A DNA stretch of 64,000 nucleotides from Clostridium massiliamazoniense (GTDB lineage: Bacteria > Bacillota > Clostridia > Clostridiales > Clostridiaceae): contig NZ_LN879468.1 of the NCBI RefSeq assembly GCF_001403635.1, positions 1,116,001 through 1,180,000 on the forward strand, given 5' to 3'. Under the pieces are notes generated by a model that was not told the DNA's origin, did not search any database, and saw only the letters and a program-made list of their open reading frames with translations. A program made the translations under genes and the position numbers. Positions within the stretch are counted from its first letter, which is position 1; every line of letters starts with the position of its first letter. Positions 8,622 to 17,813 of this stretch are shown in pieces.

Positions 8622-9860
8622 TTACTTTAAATTAAGTATTTTTTTGAATCTGTTTTTATTTTCAAGGTTGTCTATTAATAAGTTTAAGATTTCCTTGCAA
8701 TCTCCAAGATTATTAATTTTTTTATTTTCTCCTGATACTATTAAAAAGCCATTTTCAAAGCCTCCTAATATTTCAGATTTCATTTCTTTAAAAATTAATA
8801 TTCTATTATTATGCTCATGTTTTAAAAGCCTTGCTTTTTCTTTATTATTTTTCCATTTTTCTATATAAAAATCAATGGCATTACTATATGCAATAAGCCA
8901 CTTCATTTTATTATAAAAATTTAAATCTTGAGTACTATACCAATATACAACATTATCAAATTGTCTTGTATTTAACATATAGTATCCCTTTTTAGAATCT
9001 TTTCCCTCACCTATGTGCAGATCTAATTTTATACTTAAATTACTTAGACCTCTGTTAATTTTATCATCTAAAATCTCAATGTTAACTGCTAGCTCTCCCA
9101 TTTGAGAGATCATAGATGTAAATTCCTCCTTTATTAACTCTTTTATTATTTTATCAACTTCTGAATTTTCTAATTCTTTTATAGTAGAAACAGTTTTTCT
9201 TCTTATATCTTTTCTTTCTTCGCTCATTATAAAATAATTACCATCATAATCCACATCAATATATGATTTTTCAACTAATAACTCTAACATTTCTTTTATT
9301 AAAGATTTTAGCATTATCCCTTCAGTTTTTATGGAATAACTTATAAATCTATAGATAGTATTCAATCCTGTATTATCAGCATCACTTTCATTAAACAAAT
9401 ATAATATTTTCATTATTCTGTCTATTATATCGCCGTATCTACTATTTAATGATTTTGCTTTTGAAATATTTTCTCTTTTAACTTTATCTAAAGTATCGTA
9501 TATACCATTAAAGTATATATTTATATTTTCCATCATTATTCCATAACAAACATTAAAGATATATTGATTATATTCACTTCCCTTTTTCTCATGGAAATGA
9601 ATATTAAGCCCTGCAGGCATATATATTATGTTTTTATCGATGTAACTTTCACTTTTATCAATTACATCTCTATCTATAGTTCCTCTTTCAACTAGTTCTT
9701 CTAGTTCTTCTCTTTTTATAATAAACTCTTCCATAGTAAAGTTTATTAAAACTATAGCTTTTACTGTATCAGCATAATCCAATGTATTTTTATTATTTGT
9801 TAAATTATAGAATTTCATCCAACTTGTAAGTCCATCTTCTTTTATAGTCTTCTTATACAA
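8622..9860 (-). CDS. Unrecognised 412-aa cytosolic protein
   Basis: I do not recognise this protein. It is highly charged and has no signal peptide or membrane segment. The middle third is rich in predicted helices with many Glu/Lys residues. A block around residues 205-260 (LLVEKSYIDVDYDGNYF followed by basic and acidic helices) could be a winged-helix-like turn, but this is weak. The start is TTG with a strong GGAGGAG seven bases upstream; there is no ATG nearby. It stands alone, convergent with the aminopeptidase. Base composition is like its neighbours, so recent transfer is not indicated. Confidence 0.75.
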   Translation of the reverse strand: MYKKTIKEDGLTSWMKFYNLTNNKNTLDYADTVKAIVLINFTMEEFIIKREELEELVERGTIDRDVIDKSESYIDKNIIYMPAGLNIHFHEKKGSEYNQYIFNVCYGIMMENINIYFNGIYDTLDKVKRENISKAKSLNSRYGDIIDRIMKILYLFNESDADNTGLNTIYRFISYSIKTEGIMLKSLIKEMLELLVEKSYIDVDYDGNYFIMSEERKDIRRKTVSTIKELENSEVDKIIKELIKEEFTSMISQMGELAVNIEILDDKINRGLSNLSIKLDLHIGEGKDSKKGYYMLNTRQFDNVVYWYSTQDLNFYNKMKWLIAYSNAIDFYIEKWKNNKEKARLLKHEHNNRILIFKEMKSEILGGFENGFLIVSGENKKINNLGDCKEILNLLIDNLENKNRFKKILNLK

Positions 9861-10039
9861 TTTTAAACTCCTCCAAAGTTACCTACTTATTTTTCTGCTG
9901 TAAAATTTAATAGTAATTTTTTATAAAAATCAATAGATAAAATAACTATTATTCATATAATATATATTATACTATTTCTTTTAATTTCAACATATAATAT
10001 TTTTTATTTTACTGAATATTTTGTTGTAGGTGATTATAA

Positions 10040-10276
10040 ATGGACTCTGACAAAAAAAAAAGATTAACCATAAAAGAAAGTTCTTTTCTTTGTAAATATA
10101 AACTTCATTCTAAATTATTAGAAAGCACTATTAGAGCTTATATATATAAAAATATAAAATCTAATACTTTAAATGCTATTTATGAGGATGGCCACTATTT
10201 AATTTTAGAAACTGATCTTAATGAATTTATAAGTAAAAATTATAAACATCTAGGTTTTAGTTATAATCCAATTTAA
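10040..10276 (+). CDS. Small hypothetical protein (78 aa)
   Basis: This short basic protein starts with ATG behind TAGGTGAT. The mid part (LHSKLLESTIRAYIYKNIKS) may be amphipathic helix. There is no recognisable domain. A hairpin at 10313-10359 follows the stop codon at a distance expected for a terminator, which supports a real gene. The function is unknown. Confidence 0.6.
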   Translation: MDSDKKKRLTIKESSFLCKYKLHSKLLESTIRAYIYKNIKSNTLNAIYEDGHYLILETDLNEFISKNYKHLGFSYNPI

Positions 10277-10312
10277 GGACATTTAATAGTCATAATCCTC
10301 CATTATAAAAAA

Positions 10313-10359
10313 TGGGCTATCTCCAATTAGATTTTTATTCTAAAAATAGAGATAACCCC
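10313..10359. terminator. Bidirectional terminator between the 78-aa gene and the chemoreceptor
   Basis: GGGCTATCTCC pairs with GGAGATAGCCC-type arms (GAGATAACCCC) over an AT-rich loop. On the minus strand it is followed by ATTTTTTAT, serving the chemoreceptor gene. Confidence 0.7.
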
Positions 10360-10379
10360 TGTTAAATTAAACCTTTATA

Positions 10380-12029
10380 TTATTTTAGTTCAAAAATATT
10401 TATTGCTTCTTTTAATTCCTGTGCAACTACTTCTAAATCTTCTGTATACTTTGTAAGACCTTCCATTGTTGCTGTAACTTCTTCTGTTGAAGCAGTTACC
10501 TCTTCTGTTGAAGATGCTATTTGTTGAGATACTGAAGCAACATTCTCCATTTCCTCAACAACAGTTTCCTTATTCATATTTATGAATTCAACAAAGCTTT
10601 TTATTTCAAAGGCATTTCCATTAACTTCATTTATATGTTTTAATATTTCACCAAATATTTCTTTTGTTTTAAACATAGCTTCTTCTTGTTCACTAACGAC
10701 AACTTTACTATCTTCAATACTTTCTGTAACTTTAATTGATTTTTGCCTTATTTCTTCAATTATACTCTTTATTTCTTCAGTAGATTTTTTTGATTGCTCT
10801 GCAAGCTTTCTAATTTCATCAGCAACAACTGCAAATCCTCTTCCGGCTTCACCAGCTCTAGCTGCCTCTATACTTGCATTTAAAGCTAGAAGATTTGTTT
10901 GCTCTGTTATTTGAGAAATACTATTTGATATAACATTGATTTTATCTGTACTCTTTGCAACATCAATAACTAAAGTATTAAATTCTTGTGTTGCAGCTTT
11001 ACTTTTACTATACTTCTCAATAAGGCTTTCTATTATAGCATTACCTTTTTGTTCTATGATTGCATTAGATTTTTCTGCTATACTTGACATATTTTCTGTT
11101 ATTCCAGTTATATCAACAAGTTGCATAGATAATACTTCCATAGACTCTAAGCTTTGTTGTGCATTATTAGATTGACTTATAGTACCAGTAGATATTTCTT
11201 CTATAGCTCTTGAAACCTCTGTAGAAGATGCTGTAGTTTCCTCTGCCATAGCAGCTATATTTTCTGAAGACTTTAAAAGTACTTCTGAATTTTCACTTAT
11301 TTTACCTAAAAGTTCCTTCATACTATCTTGAGTTTTATTTACTGAATCTGCCAAGCCTTCAAACTCATCTCCCGTATTTAAAACAACAGCTTCTCTTAAA
11401 TCTCCCTCTGCAATTCTCTTTAAACTATCTTTAAGAATTTTAACACTCTTATTTATATTCTTACTTAACCATTGAGTACCAACTATAGCTAAAGCCATTA
11501 CTCCTATTGCTGTATATATAACATTCATCCTTATTGGCTTCAGTTGTTTTTTAATTGAATCTTGATTTAATACACTAAATAATACTCTATTCCCTCCAAC
11601 AGTTTTATCATAAACTACTGTTCTTGATTTTCCATCAACTTTTACACTAAGGGCTCCTACTCCATCACTAGCTGCATTAATATTTTTTAAAATTTCTCCA
11701 GTTGAACTCTCATTTACAATATTATTAGATGTTAATTCTTTTGATTTTCCATTTTCAACTAAGTATACACTATTATCTATTTCTCCATTATTCGTTAGTT
11801 CCTTTAAATTTGTCTCTTTCTTATCTTCACTTAAAAGCTCCCTTTTGATTTCTGCTAGAATTGTACTATTTGTATTTATAATACTATTCACTAAAACCTT
11901 TTGACTTTGAGAATACATAGAAATTGCAGCTACAACTTCGATTAAAATACAAATTAAAATAAATACAGTAACCTTACTGCCTATACTTTTAAGCTTTTTA
12001 CTCCCCTTTATCAATTTCTTTTCTACCAT
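10380..12029 (-). CDS. Methyl-accepting chemotaxis protein
   Basis: This is a membrane chemoreceptor of 549 aa. One transmembrane helix lies near residues 18-42, followed by an extracytoplasmic domain of about 130 residues (single-Cache-like size). A second transmembrane helix ([16 protein letters not shown]) leads into a HAMP region ([11 protein letters not shown]). The signalling domain contains the highly conserved tip [18 protein letters not shown]. The ligand is unknown. The ATG at 12029 has AGGGGTG upstream; the longer frame to 12053 has no such site. It is monocistronic, with a terminator at 10313-10359. Confidence 0.92.
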   Translation of the reverse strand: MVEKKLIKGSKKLKSIGSKVTVFILICILIEVVAAISMYSQSQKVLVNSIINTNSTILAEIKRELLSEDKKETNLKELTNNGEIDNSVYLVENGKSKELTSNNIVNESSTGEILKNINAASDGVGALSVKVDGKSRTVVYDKTVGGNRVLFSVLNQDSIKKQLKPIRMNVIYTAIGVMALAIVGTQWLSKNINKSVKILKDSLKRIAEGDLREAVVLNTGDEFEGLADSVNKTQDSMKELLGKISENSEVLLKSSENIAAMAEETTASSTEVSRAIEEISTGTISQSNNAQQSLESMEVLSMQLVDITGITENMSSIAEKSNAIIEQKGNAIIESLIEKYSKSKAATQEFNTLVIDVAKSTDKINVISNSISQITEQTNLLALNASIEAARAGEAGRGFAVVADEIRKLAEQSKKSTEEIKSIIEEIRQKSIKVTESIEDSKVVVSEQEEAMFKTKEIFGEILKHINEVNGNAFEIKSFVEFINMNKETVVEEMENVASVSQQIASSTEEVTASTEEVTATMEGLTKYTEDLEVVAQELKEAINIFELK

Positions 12030-12108
12030 GATTACACCCCTATCACGTCTCATAATTATTCTCTACTATATTTTCGTCAGGGTGATTACACAACTTTATA
12101 GAATAAAA

Positions 12109-13515
12109 TTATAAAATTTTCTGTTGATGCTCTTCCTTCACTCTAAAAAATTCCTTTGTTTCACTTATAATTTCTTTTCTTAGCCCTATAAGAGCAACTA
12201 GATTAGGAAATGCCATAAGACCATTTACTATATCTGCAATTATAAATATTAAAGTTAATGGTAAAAATGCACCTATTCCAACTAAAGCTATATAAATCAT
12301 TCTATATACCTTAATTCCTTTAACACCTACTAAATACTCAACACATCTCTCTCCATAATAATTCCATCCTAGAATAGTAGTAAAAGCAAAAAACATAAGA
12401 CCTATATTTACTATATATACTCCAACATTTGCAATAGGGAATCCTGCTTCAAAGGCTGCTGTTGTTAAAGCTGCTCCTTCAAAATTAATATTATTATAAA
12501 AACCAGTTATAACTATGACTAGACCTGTCATTGTACATATTAATATAGTATCAAAAAAGGTTCCTGTCATTGATATTAACCCTTGTTTTACTGGTGAATT
12601 AGTTTTTGCTGCCGCCGCTGCTATGGGTGCACTTCCTAAACCAGCTTCATTAGAAAATACACCTCTACCTATTCCCTTTTGTATTGCCATAACAACTGTT
12701 ATTCCAGCGGCTCCTCCCAATGCTGATTTAGGATTAAATGCACTTTCTATTATTAAAGCTATAGCACTTGGAATCTTTGTAAAATTACAAAATAAAACTA
12801 TTAAAACAGCTAATACATATAAAATTGCCATAAGTGGTACAACCTTTTCTGAAACCTTTGATATTCTTTTAATTCCACCTAAAGTTACCATAGCTACTAG
12901 TATAGTTACAATTATAGCTGTTAACCATAAAGGCATATTAAATGCTATCTTTGCTGAATCTGCAATGGACTTAACTTGTCCAAATGTTCCTATACCAAAA
13001 AAAGCAACACCTATGCCTAATATAGCAAATAATTTACCAAGCCATTTTAATCCCAATCCTCTTTCTATATAATACATAGGTCCACCAGATATATTACCAT
13101 TCTCATCTAAAACCCTATATTTTATAGCAAGAACTCCTTCTGCATACTTTGTTGCCATTCCAAAAAAGGCAGCAATCCACATCCAAAATAAAGCTCCTGG
13201 TCCCCCTGCACTTATGGCAGTTGCCACTCCTACAATATTACCAGTTCCTATAGTAGCAGATAATGCAGTACATAATGCTGCGAAGCTTGATACATCTCCT
13301 TGATTGTTCTCATCTTCAAATTCCTCATCCTTAGAAAAAACAAACTTTAGCGCCAAGGGTAATTTAAATATTTGTAGCAAACCTAATTTCATTGTTAAAT
13401 ATATACCTGTTCCCACTAATAATATTAAAAGTGGTGCTCCCCACACTAAAGAATTTACCTTTTCTAAAAATCCCTCAATAGAAAAAGTTGTAGCTAAAAC
13501 ATTAAAATTAATCAT
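12109..13515 (-). CDS. Sodium:alanine/glycine symporter (AGCS family)
   Basis: This 468-aa integral membrane transporter imports alanine or glycine with Na+. The AGCS signature GGPGALFWMWIAAFFGMATKYAE, read here only in part, follows a long loop, and SNEAGLGSAPIAAAAA is the second conserved block. About ten hydrophobic segments can be seen. The start ATG at 13515 has an ideal AAGGAGG; the longer frame to 13569 runs into the riboswitch expression platform. A tandem glycine riboswitch upstream (13594-13765) argues for glycine as physiological substrate and for control by intracellular glycine. Confidence 0.93.
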   Translation of the reverse strand: MINFNVLATTFSIEGFLEKVNSLVWGAPLLILLVGTGIYLTMKLGLLQIFKLPLALKFVFSKDEEFEDENNQGDVSSFAALCTALSATIGTGNIVGVATAISAGGPGALFWMWIAAFFGMATKYAEGVLAIKYRVLDENGNISGGPMYYIERGLGLKWLGKLFAILGIGVAFFGIGTFGQVKSIADSAKIAFNMPLWLTAIIVTILVAMVTLGGIKRISKVSEKVVPLMAILYVLAVLIVLFCNFTKIPSAIALIIESAFNPKSALGGAAGITVVMAIQKGIGRGVFSNEAGLGSAPIAAAAAKTNSPVKQGLISMTGTFFDTILICTMTGLVIVITGFYNNINFEGAALTTAAFEAGFPIANVGVYIVNIGLMFFAFTTILGWNYYGERCVEYLVGVKGIKVYRMIYIALVGIGAFLPLTLIFIIADIVNGLMAFPNLVALIGLRKEIISETKEFFRVKEEHQQKIL

Positions 13516-13550
13516 AAAAAAATCCTCCTTAAATTTAAATTTAGGAGGGT
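13516..13550 (-). promoter_or_regulatory. Hairpin that can hide the symporter ribosome site
   Basis: Read on the minus strand, CCTCCTAAATTT is complementary to AAATTTAAGGAGG, which contains the Shine-Dalgarno sequence of the symporter gene. This is a plausible translational expression platform for the glycine riboswitch. Confidence 0.5.
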
Positions 13551-13593
13551 TTAGAATTAAACCTAACAATATTATAATTGTTAAGTTTATCTA

Positions 13594-13765
13594 TCCCCTG
13601 TCCTTTTACCTGAAAGTTTCAATAGAGCGTTAGCCCTATTTTGCTCCTTCGGTGCTCATTCTGAGTCTCTCCAGAGGCTCGTCCAATATCGGTCCCTTTA
13701 CCTGAAAGATTTCCCTCTTCGGTGGACTATAATTAGTCTCTCTCCCAATATCTTCATCCGAACTC
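13594..13765 (-). promoter_or_regulatory. Tandem glycine riboswitch
   Basis: Two glycine aptamers in series are visible on the minus strand. The first (about 13765-13680) contains CACCGAAGAGGGAAATC and TTTCAGGTAAAGGGAC. The second (about 13680-13594) contains GCACCGAAGGAGCAAAA and CTTTCAGGTAAAAGGAC. Both have the GGAGAGA-type P1 start. Glycine riboswitches normally raise expression of glycine-use or export genes, and sometimes lower uptake. Here the target is the AGCS transporter about 80 nt downstream. Confidence 0.93.
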
Positions 13766-13823
13766 TATTAAATTTTTAATTTAAAAACATTTTACCATGT
13801 TTAACCATTTAATTCAATAATTA

Positions 13824-14780
13824 TTACACTATTCTATTTCTCATGTCACCCTTATAAAAAGCTTTTATATTCTCAACCATTTCATTAAATAATCTAGTTC
13901 TTGATTCTATACTTGCCCAAGCTATATGTGGAGTAAGAATTAACTTCTCCTTATTTTTAACCTTTAATAGCATATTACCCTTATTTATAGGCTCCTTTTC
14001 AAATACATCTAAAGCAGCTCCACTTATTAAATCTTCATCTATAGCTTTTGCTAAATCCTCTTCTACTACAATAGGACCTCTTCCCATATTTATTAAAACA
14101 ACTGATTTTTTCATCTTTTTCATAGCTTCATAATTTATAAGCCCTAGTGTTCTTTCATTTAAAGGTGCATGAATTGATATAATATCACTTCTATTTAATA
14201 ATTCTTCAAAATTAACTCTTTCAAATTCATCTGTAGAGTTTTTTCCTGAAGTAGAATAGTAAATGACCTTAGCTCCAAAAGCTTCTGCTATTCTAGCTAC
14301 TTTCTTACCAATTTCACCAAGACCTATTATTCCAAAAGTCTTTCCTGAAATATCATTAAGTGGTTTATCTAAATGTGTAAATATATTTGAATCTATATAT
14401 CTACCTGATTTAACATAATCATCATAGTAAGCTATCTTATTATATAAACTTAAAAGAACTGCAAAAGTATGTTGTACTACTGTGTTAGTTGAATATCCAG
14501 CCACATTAGTTACCGCTATAGAATTATTTCTAGCATATTCAATATCTATATTATTATATCCTGTAGCCATTTCACATATAATTTCTAAATTTTTTGCTTC
14601 TTTTAAATTATTCTCATTTAAAACTACCTTATTAGTAATTATCACATTAGCCTCTTTTATTCTATCTACTACCTCTTCTTCTGTAGTAAAATCATAATAC
14701 TTAAAATTCCCTAATTCACTTAAAATAGAAAAATCAAAAGTCCCCATAGTTTTTCCGTCTAATAATACTATATTTCTCAA
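13824..14780 (-). CDS. D-isomer-specific 2-hydroxyacid dehydrogenase
   Basis: This is an NAD(P)-dependent oxidoreductase of 318 aa that interconverts a 2-oxoacid and a D-2-hydroxyacid; glycerate/hydroxypyruvate is the likeliest pair. The nucleotide-binding motif is GLGEIG within FGIIGLGEIGKKVARIA. The catalytic Arg lies in SIHAPLNERTLGLIN or INMGRGPIV, the Glu in EKEPIN, and the His in LTPHIAWAS. A GTG start (14789) overlaps the ribosome site GAGGTG, so the TTG at 14780 is preferred. It lies upstream of the glycine-controlled symporter in the same direction, but its coupling to glycine metabolism is inference. Confidence 0.88.
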   Translation of the reverse strand: MRNIVLLDGKTMGTFDFSILSELGNFKYYDFTTEEEVVDRIKEANVIITNKVVLNENNLKEAKNLEIICEMATGYNNIDIEYARNNSIAVTNVAGYSTNTVVQHTFAVLLSLYNKIAYYDDYVKSGRYIDSNIFTHLDKPLNDISGKTFGIIGLGEIGKKVARIAEAFGAKVIYYSTSGKNSTDEFERVNFEELLNRSDIISIHAPLNERTLGLINYEAMKKMKKSVVLINMGRGPIVVEEDLAKAIDEDLISGAALDVFEKEPINKGNMLLKVKNKEKLILTPHIAWASIESRTRLFNEMVENIKAFYKGDMRNRIV

Positions 14781-14855
14781 ATTTATCACCTCTAATTCTA
14801 TTATTTTAAAACTTAATATCTCAATTATGTTTAAAGTATTTTTAGTTAAGGAATC

Positions 14856-15104
14856 TTATTTTACTGATTTTATATTAACAAGCTCAAATCTATATTTTTG
14901 TCCTGTAGGATTTACTTTTCCCTCTGGTACTTCCTCGGCAAACATTTCTAAAGGTCTAACAAATCTCCCATACTCTCCATATAAAGCTTTATATAAAACC
15001 ATTTTTTCTCCTGTTTCTGAATGAGTAACAATATCTTCTACTAAATAGTGATCCCCTTTAAAATGTCTAAATATCTTTCCTTTTCCATCTATTATTCTAT
15101 TCAT
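14856..15104 (-). CDS. DUF1653 family protein (82 aa)
   Basis: A small beta-rich protein with the DUF1653 pattern: an N-terminal GKIFRHFKGDHYLVEDIVTHSETGE, read in pieces, VLYKALYG, and FVRPLEMF. The function is not known. The ATG follows CGGGTGAAT. The IS607 element ends about 20 bp upstream of the start, so the native promoter may have been displaced by the insertion. Confidence 0.85.
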   Translation of the reverse strand: MNRIIDGKGKIFRHFKGDHYLVEDIVTHSETGEKMVLYKALYGEYGRFVRPLEMFAEEVPEGKVNPTGQKYRFELVNIKSVK

Positions 15105-15120
15105 TATTATTCACCCGTTG

Positions 15121-15290
15121 CCAAAAATCTATAAATATCTATAATTCTTGTTTGATTCCCTGTTCATCCTGTCTGATTTTGCTATAAATAAATTTACAAG
15201 CTACTCTCATTGATGTGACAGTCCGAGGGCTTAAATTCCCATACAACGACTGGTACATATTAGCATTATCTTTTAGATGATATTATGCTA
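15121..15290 (-). ncRNA. Predicted omega RNA (reRNA) of TnpB
   Basis: TnpB nucleases of IS200/IS605 and IS607 elements use an RNA that starts near the 3' end of tnpB, runs to the element end and continues into flanking DNA as guide. The matching stretch here is about 160 nt downstream of tnpB and is less AT-rich than its surroundings. The guide would begin with CAACGGGTGAATAATAATG, which covers the ribosome site and start of the DUF1653 gene. The position is inferred from family rules. Confidence 0.45.
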
Positions 15291-16416
15291 ATTTATATCG
15301 TGAAAGATTAATTGAAGCATTAAAGTCTCTGTCTATCTTTAGTCCACATGAACATTGGTAAACCCTATCCTTTAACTTTAAATCTTTCTTAATAGTTCCA
15401 CACTTACTACAAGTTTTTGATGATGGATACCACTTATCAGCTTCTACAAACTCTATCCCATAAAATTCACATTTATATTTCATTTTAACTTTAAAATCGT
15501 ATAAACATTGTTCTGCAATAGCCTTTGATAAATGACGATTTTTCATCATATTCTTGATATTAAGTGTTTCCATAACAACTCTTGACGGCTTGGCTTTCAC
15601 TATCTTATTCGTTGCTTGGTGAATATGATTACTTCTTATGTTAGTTAATTTTCTATGAAGTAATCTTATTTGCTTTTCAAGTTTTATAATATTATTAGTC
15701 TTTTTAAATTGACAACGGTTTTTCACCTCACTTTCAATTTTATTCATTTCATATTTTCGACTAACTTTTCTTTGTTTTCTCTTTAAGACTTTTTTAAGCC
15801 TTTTAATTTCTTTAGTTTTATTGATGTTTTTAAAAGTCATACCATTACTACAAATAGCTAAATCTTTCACCCCAACGTCAATTCCTATGTTTTCACCAGT
15901 AAGTTCTACCTTTGGCAATTCTCTTTCAATTCCTACTGATATATACCAATACTTCCCATCAAAACTGATGCGAGGATTGCTATATGTAGTGTTTAAAGGA
16001 ATTGAATAGGGTTTAATATTTACCCAACCTACTTTTTCAATATTTACTGCATTATCCTTAACTTTCAACTTGTAATTATCATTATAAAATGATGGCTTAC
16101 TCTTTTTTCTACTCTTGAATCTTGGTTTATCGGACAACCCTTTAAAGAACCTTTTATAACTATTACAAGCGTCTTTAACTGCCTGTTTTGCTACATTGTT
16201 AGATACTTCGTTCAACCATGTTAATTCTGTTTTCTTTATTTGAGTTATTTCTTTTCTTAAGTCATTATCTGAAATAAACTTACCACCATTTTTATAATTT
16301 TCTTCTTGTCTTACAAGTGTCCAGTTATAAATAAATCTTGCAGTACCAACGGATTGCCATAGCTTTTGTTCTTGAACTTCTGTTGGGTATAATCTAACTT
16401 TTTTCGCAAGTATCAT
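15283..16416 (-). CDS. tnpB: TnpB RNA-guided endonuclease (IS607 orfB)
   Basis: This 377-aa Cas12-ancestor nuclease has an N-terminal helix-turn region (KVRLYPTEVQEQKLW), a RuvC domain with Asp180 in GIDVGVKDLA and Glu283 in VVMETLNIKNM, and the last acidic residue in IDRDFNAS (Asp362/364). A zinc ribbon lies at Cys336, Cys339, Cys355 and Cys357. All catalytic positions are intact. It starts with ATG and overlaps the end of tnpA by 23 bp. The family role is to cut the empty target site guided by omega RNA, which helps keep the element in the population. Confidence 0.95.
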   Translation of the reverse strand: MILAKKVRLYPTEVQEQKLWQSVGTARFIYNWTLVRQEENYKNGGKFISDNDLRKEITQIKKTELTWLNEVSNNVAKQAVKDACNSYKRFFKGLSDKPRFKSRKKSKPSFYNDNYKLKVKDNAVNIEKVGWVNIKPYSIPLNTTYSNPRISFDGKYWYISVGIERELPKVELTGENIGIDVGVKDLAICSNGMTFKNINKTKEIKRLKKVLKRKQRKVSRKYEMNKIESEVKNRCQFKKTNNIIKLEKQIRLLHRKLTNIRSNHIHQATNKIVKAKPSRVVMETLNIKNMMKNRHLSKAIAEQCLYDFKVKMKYKCEFYGIEFVEADKWYPSSKTCSKCGTIKKDLKLKDRVYQCSCGLKIDRDFNASINLSRYKLA

Positions 16417-17020
16417 CTTCTAACAGCTCCTTAATCATCTTCTTAGCTTTATTTGCTCTTTTTCCTTGAAGTCTACAACTAAATACTGTAACTATTTGAA
16501 TTAAATCCTCAACTAATTCTTGTTCTTCCGATTTTTCAGTATTATCAATAATTTCAATAATAGTCCCATACTTATTGCATAGATTTTCTATTAATTCATA
16601 TCCAAATCTAATTAACCTATCTTTATAAAGAACTACTATTTTGTCAACCTCTGAATTGGTAATCATATCTATTAGTTGATTTAATCCCTTTTTATTATAA
16701 TTAATCCCACTTCCTATATCCGTGACAATTTCAAATTGATATCCCTTAGCATACATATAGATTTTAACATTTTCTATTTGTCTTTCAAGGTCATCTTTTT
16801 GTTTATGGGAACTAACTCTACAATATCCTATAGTCTTTTTATTTAGTTGCACTTTTGATTTTAAACCTAAGAAATGATTAAGTTGCTCTTGTGAATAATA
16901 TCTTGTACCACCATTTGTTATATGTGATGGTTTTAAAGTTCCATTTTTATCCCAATTTCTAAGGGTTTGAACAGTTTTGCCTATTTTAGTTGCAAATTCT
17001 CCTATTGAGTAATATTTCAT
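16394..17020 (-). CDS. tnpA: IS607-type serine recombinase TnpA
   Basis: This 208-aa protein has a MerR-like DNA-binding domain at residues 1-50 (IGEFATKIGKTVQTLRNWD, TRYYSQEQL). A small serine-resolvase catalytic domain follows, with Ser70 in GYCRVSS and the arginine motif KDRLIRFG. The HTH-first order is diagnostic for IS607. The ATG has GAGGTGAT upstream. It transposes through a circular intermediate with little target specificity, according to the known family mechanism. Confidence 0.95.
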   Translation of the reverse strand: MKYYSIGEFATKIGKTVQTLRNWDKNGTLKPSHITNGGTRYYSQEQLNHFLGLKSKVQLNKKTIGYCRVSSHKQKDDLERQIENVKIYMYAKGYQFEIVTDIGSGINYNKKGLNQLIDMITNSEVDKIVVLYKDRLIRFGYELIENLCNKYGTIIEIIDNTEKSEEQELVEDLIQIVTVFSCRLQGKRANKAKKMIKELLEDDTCEKS

Positions 17021-17213
17021 GTATTTATCACCTCAATAATATTATCCAACTATATTTATAAGATAATAATATATTTTTATAGATATTTATAGATTTATTT
17101 TAACTGTTATCACCCTTCTGTATAAAATTTCTTTACTAAAAACCTTCTTTAACTTAAACCTCTCTTTATTTTAAACTAAATGCTATAATTTCTCTATAAT
17201 ATTTAAATAAAAA

Positions 17214-17813
17214 TTATTCTCCTCTCCCTAAATCCATTAAAAACTCTTCATAATGTTTTTTACATAATCCTCCTGAGAATATTTTTTCTTCACAATTGCT
17301 ATTAATACAGACATTACATCTTGATATATTTTTCATCCTTTTATTATTTACTCTCCTTCTTTTTTCAAAATAATGAAATTTACATAAGCCATCTAAATAA
17401 ATTTTCCTGTTACATTTATTTATAATACATTTATCATTTAAATAGTTCAGTTCTCTATATATTAAATCCTTTCTTACTTTATTCTTTGTCTTACTTAAAG
17501 CTCTTAAATCTATAAGTATAGCTATTCCAGTATAAATTCTCCACCCTTCTTTTTTTAGTGTTTCCTCATCAACTCTTTCTATATACTTATAAAATTTTTC
17601 TTTACTATCAAATAATAAATCTGATTCACTAATAATTTTAAGAATTATATCTTCATAACACTTTACATTTTTGTAACTACTAAGCTCTAAACGTTTTTTT
17701 ACTATTAAATAAATATCTTCAAACTTAAATTCATTGAGCATTTCTCCAATTACAGTTTTCCCATTTTTCACATAAAAGTCTTCATTAATTTGTTCTGTCA
17801 ATTTACCTAACAT
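17214..17813 (-). CDS. Hypothetical protein with twin C-x4-C-x9-C-x2-H motifs (199 aa)
   Basis: The N-terminal 130 residues are helical and unrecognised. The C-terminal third has two copies of the same zinc-ligand pattern: CIINKC..GLCKFHY and CINSNC..GLCKKHY, each with exact spacing C-x4-C-x9-C-x2-H. Similar GLCxxHY motifs occur at the ends of phage and bacterial nuclease-associated proteins, where they probably bind zinc and DNA. The ATG has AAGGAAGGG. It sits between the IS607 element and rnpB on the minus strand, with no obvious operon partner. Confidence 0.7.
   Translation of the reverse strand: MLGKLTEQINEDFYVKNGKTVIGEMLNEFKFEDIYLIVKKRLELSSYKNVKCYEDIILKIISESDLLFDSKEKFYKYIERVDEETLKKEGWRIYTGIAILIDLRALSKTKNKVRKDLIYRELNYLNDKCIINKCNRKIYLDGLCKFHYFEKRRRVNNKRMKNISRCNVCINSNCEEKIFSGGLCKKHYEEFLMDLGRGE

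Larger units (their letters stand above)
15127..17094 (-). mobile_element. IS607-family insertion sequence
   Basis: A serine recombinase gene (tnpA) and tnpB overlap in the IS607 arrangement and are bounded by an 18-bp perfect inverted repeat, ATCTATAAATATCTATAA at 15127-15144 and its complement at 17077-17094. True ends probably extend a few bases further, to a GG dinucleotide on each side (minus strand: TTTTTGG before CAACGGG, and AGAAGG before GTGATAAC). Both genes are open and keep their catalytic residues, so the element looks recently active. Confidence 0.88.

Noticed and set aside
12515-13072. 185-codon plus-strand frame inside the symporter gene
   Set aside because: It is the complement of an AGCS membrane protein; the hydrophobic pattern mirrors the real gene and there is no start signal.
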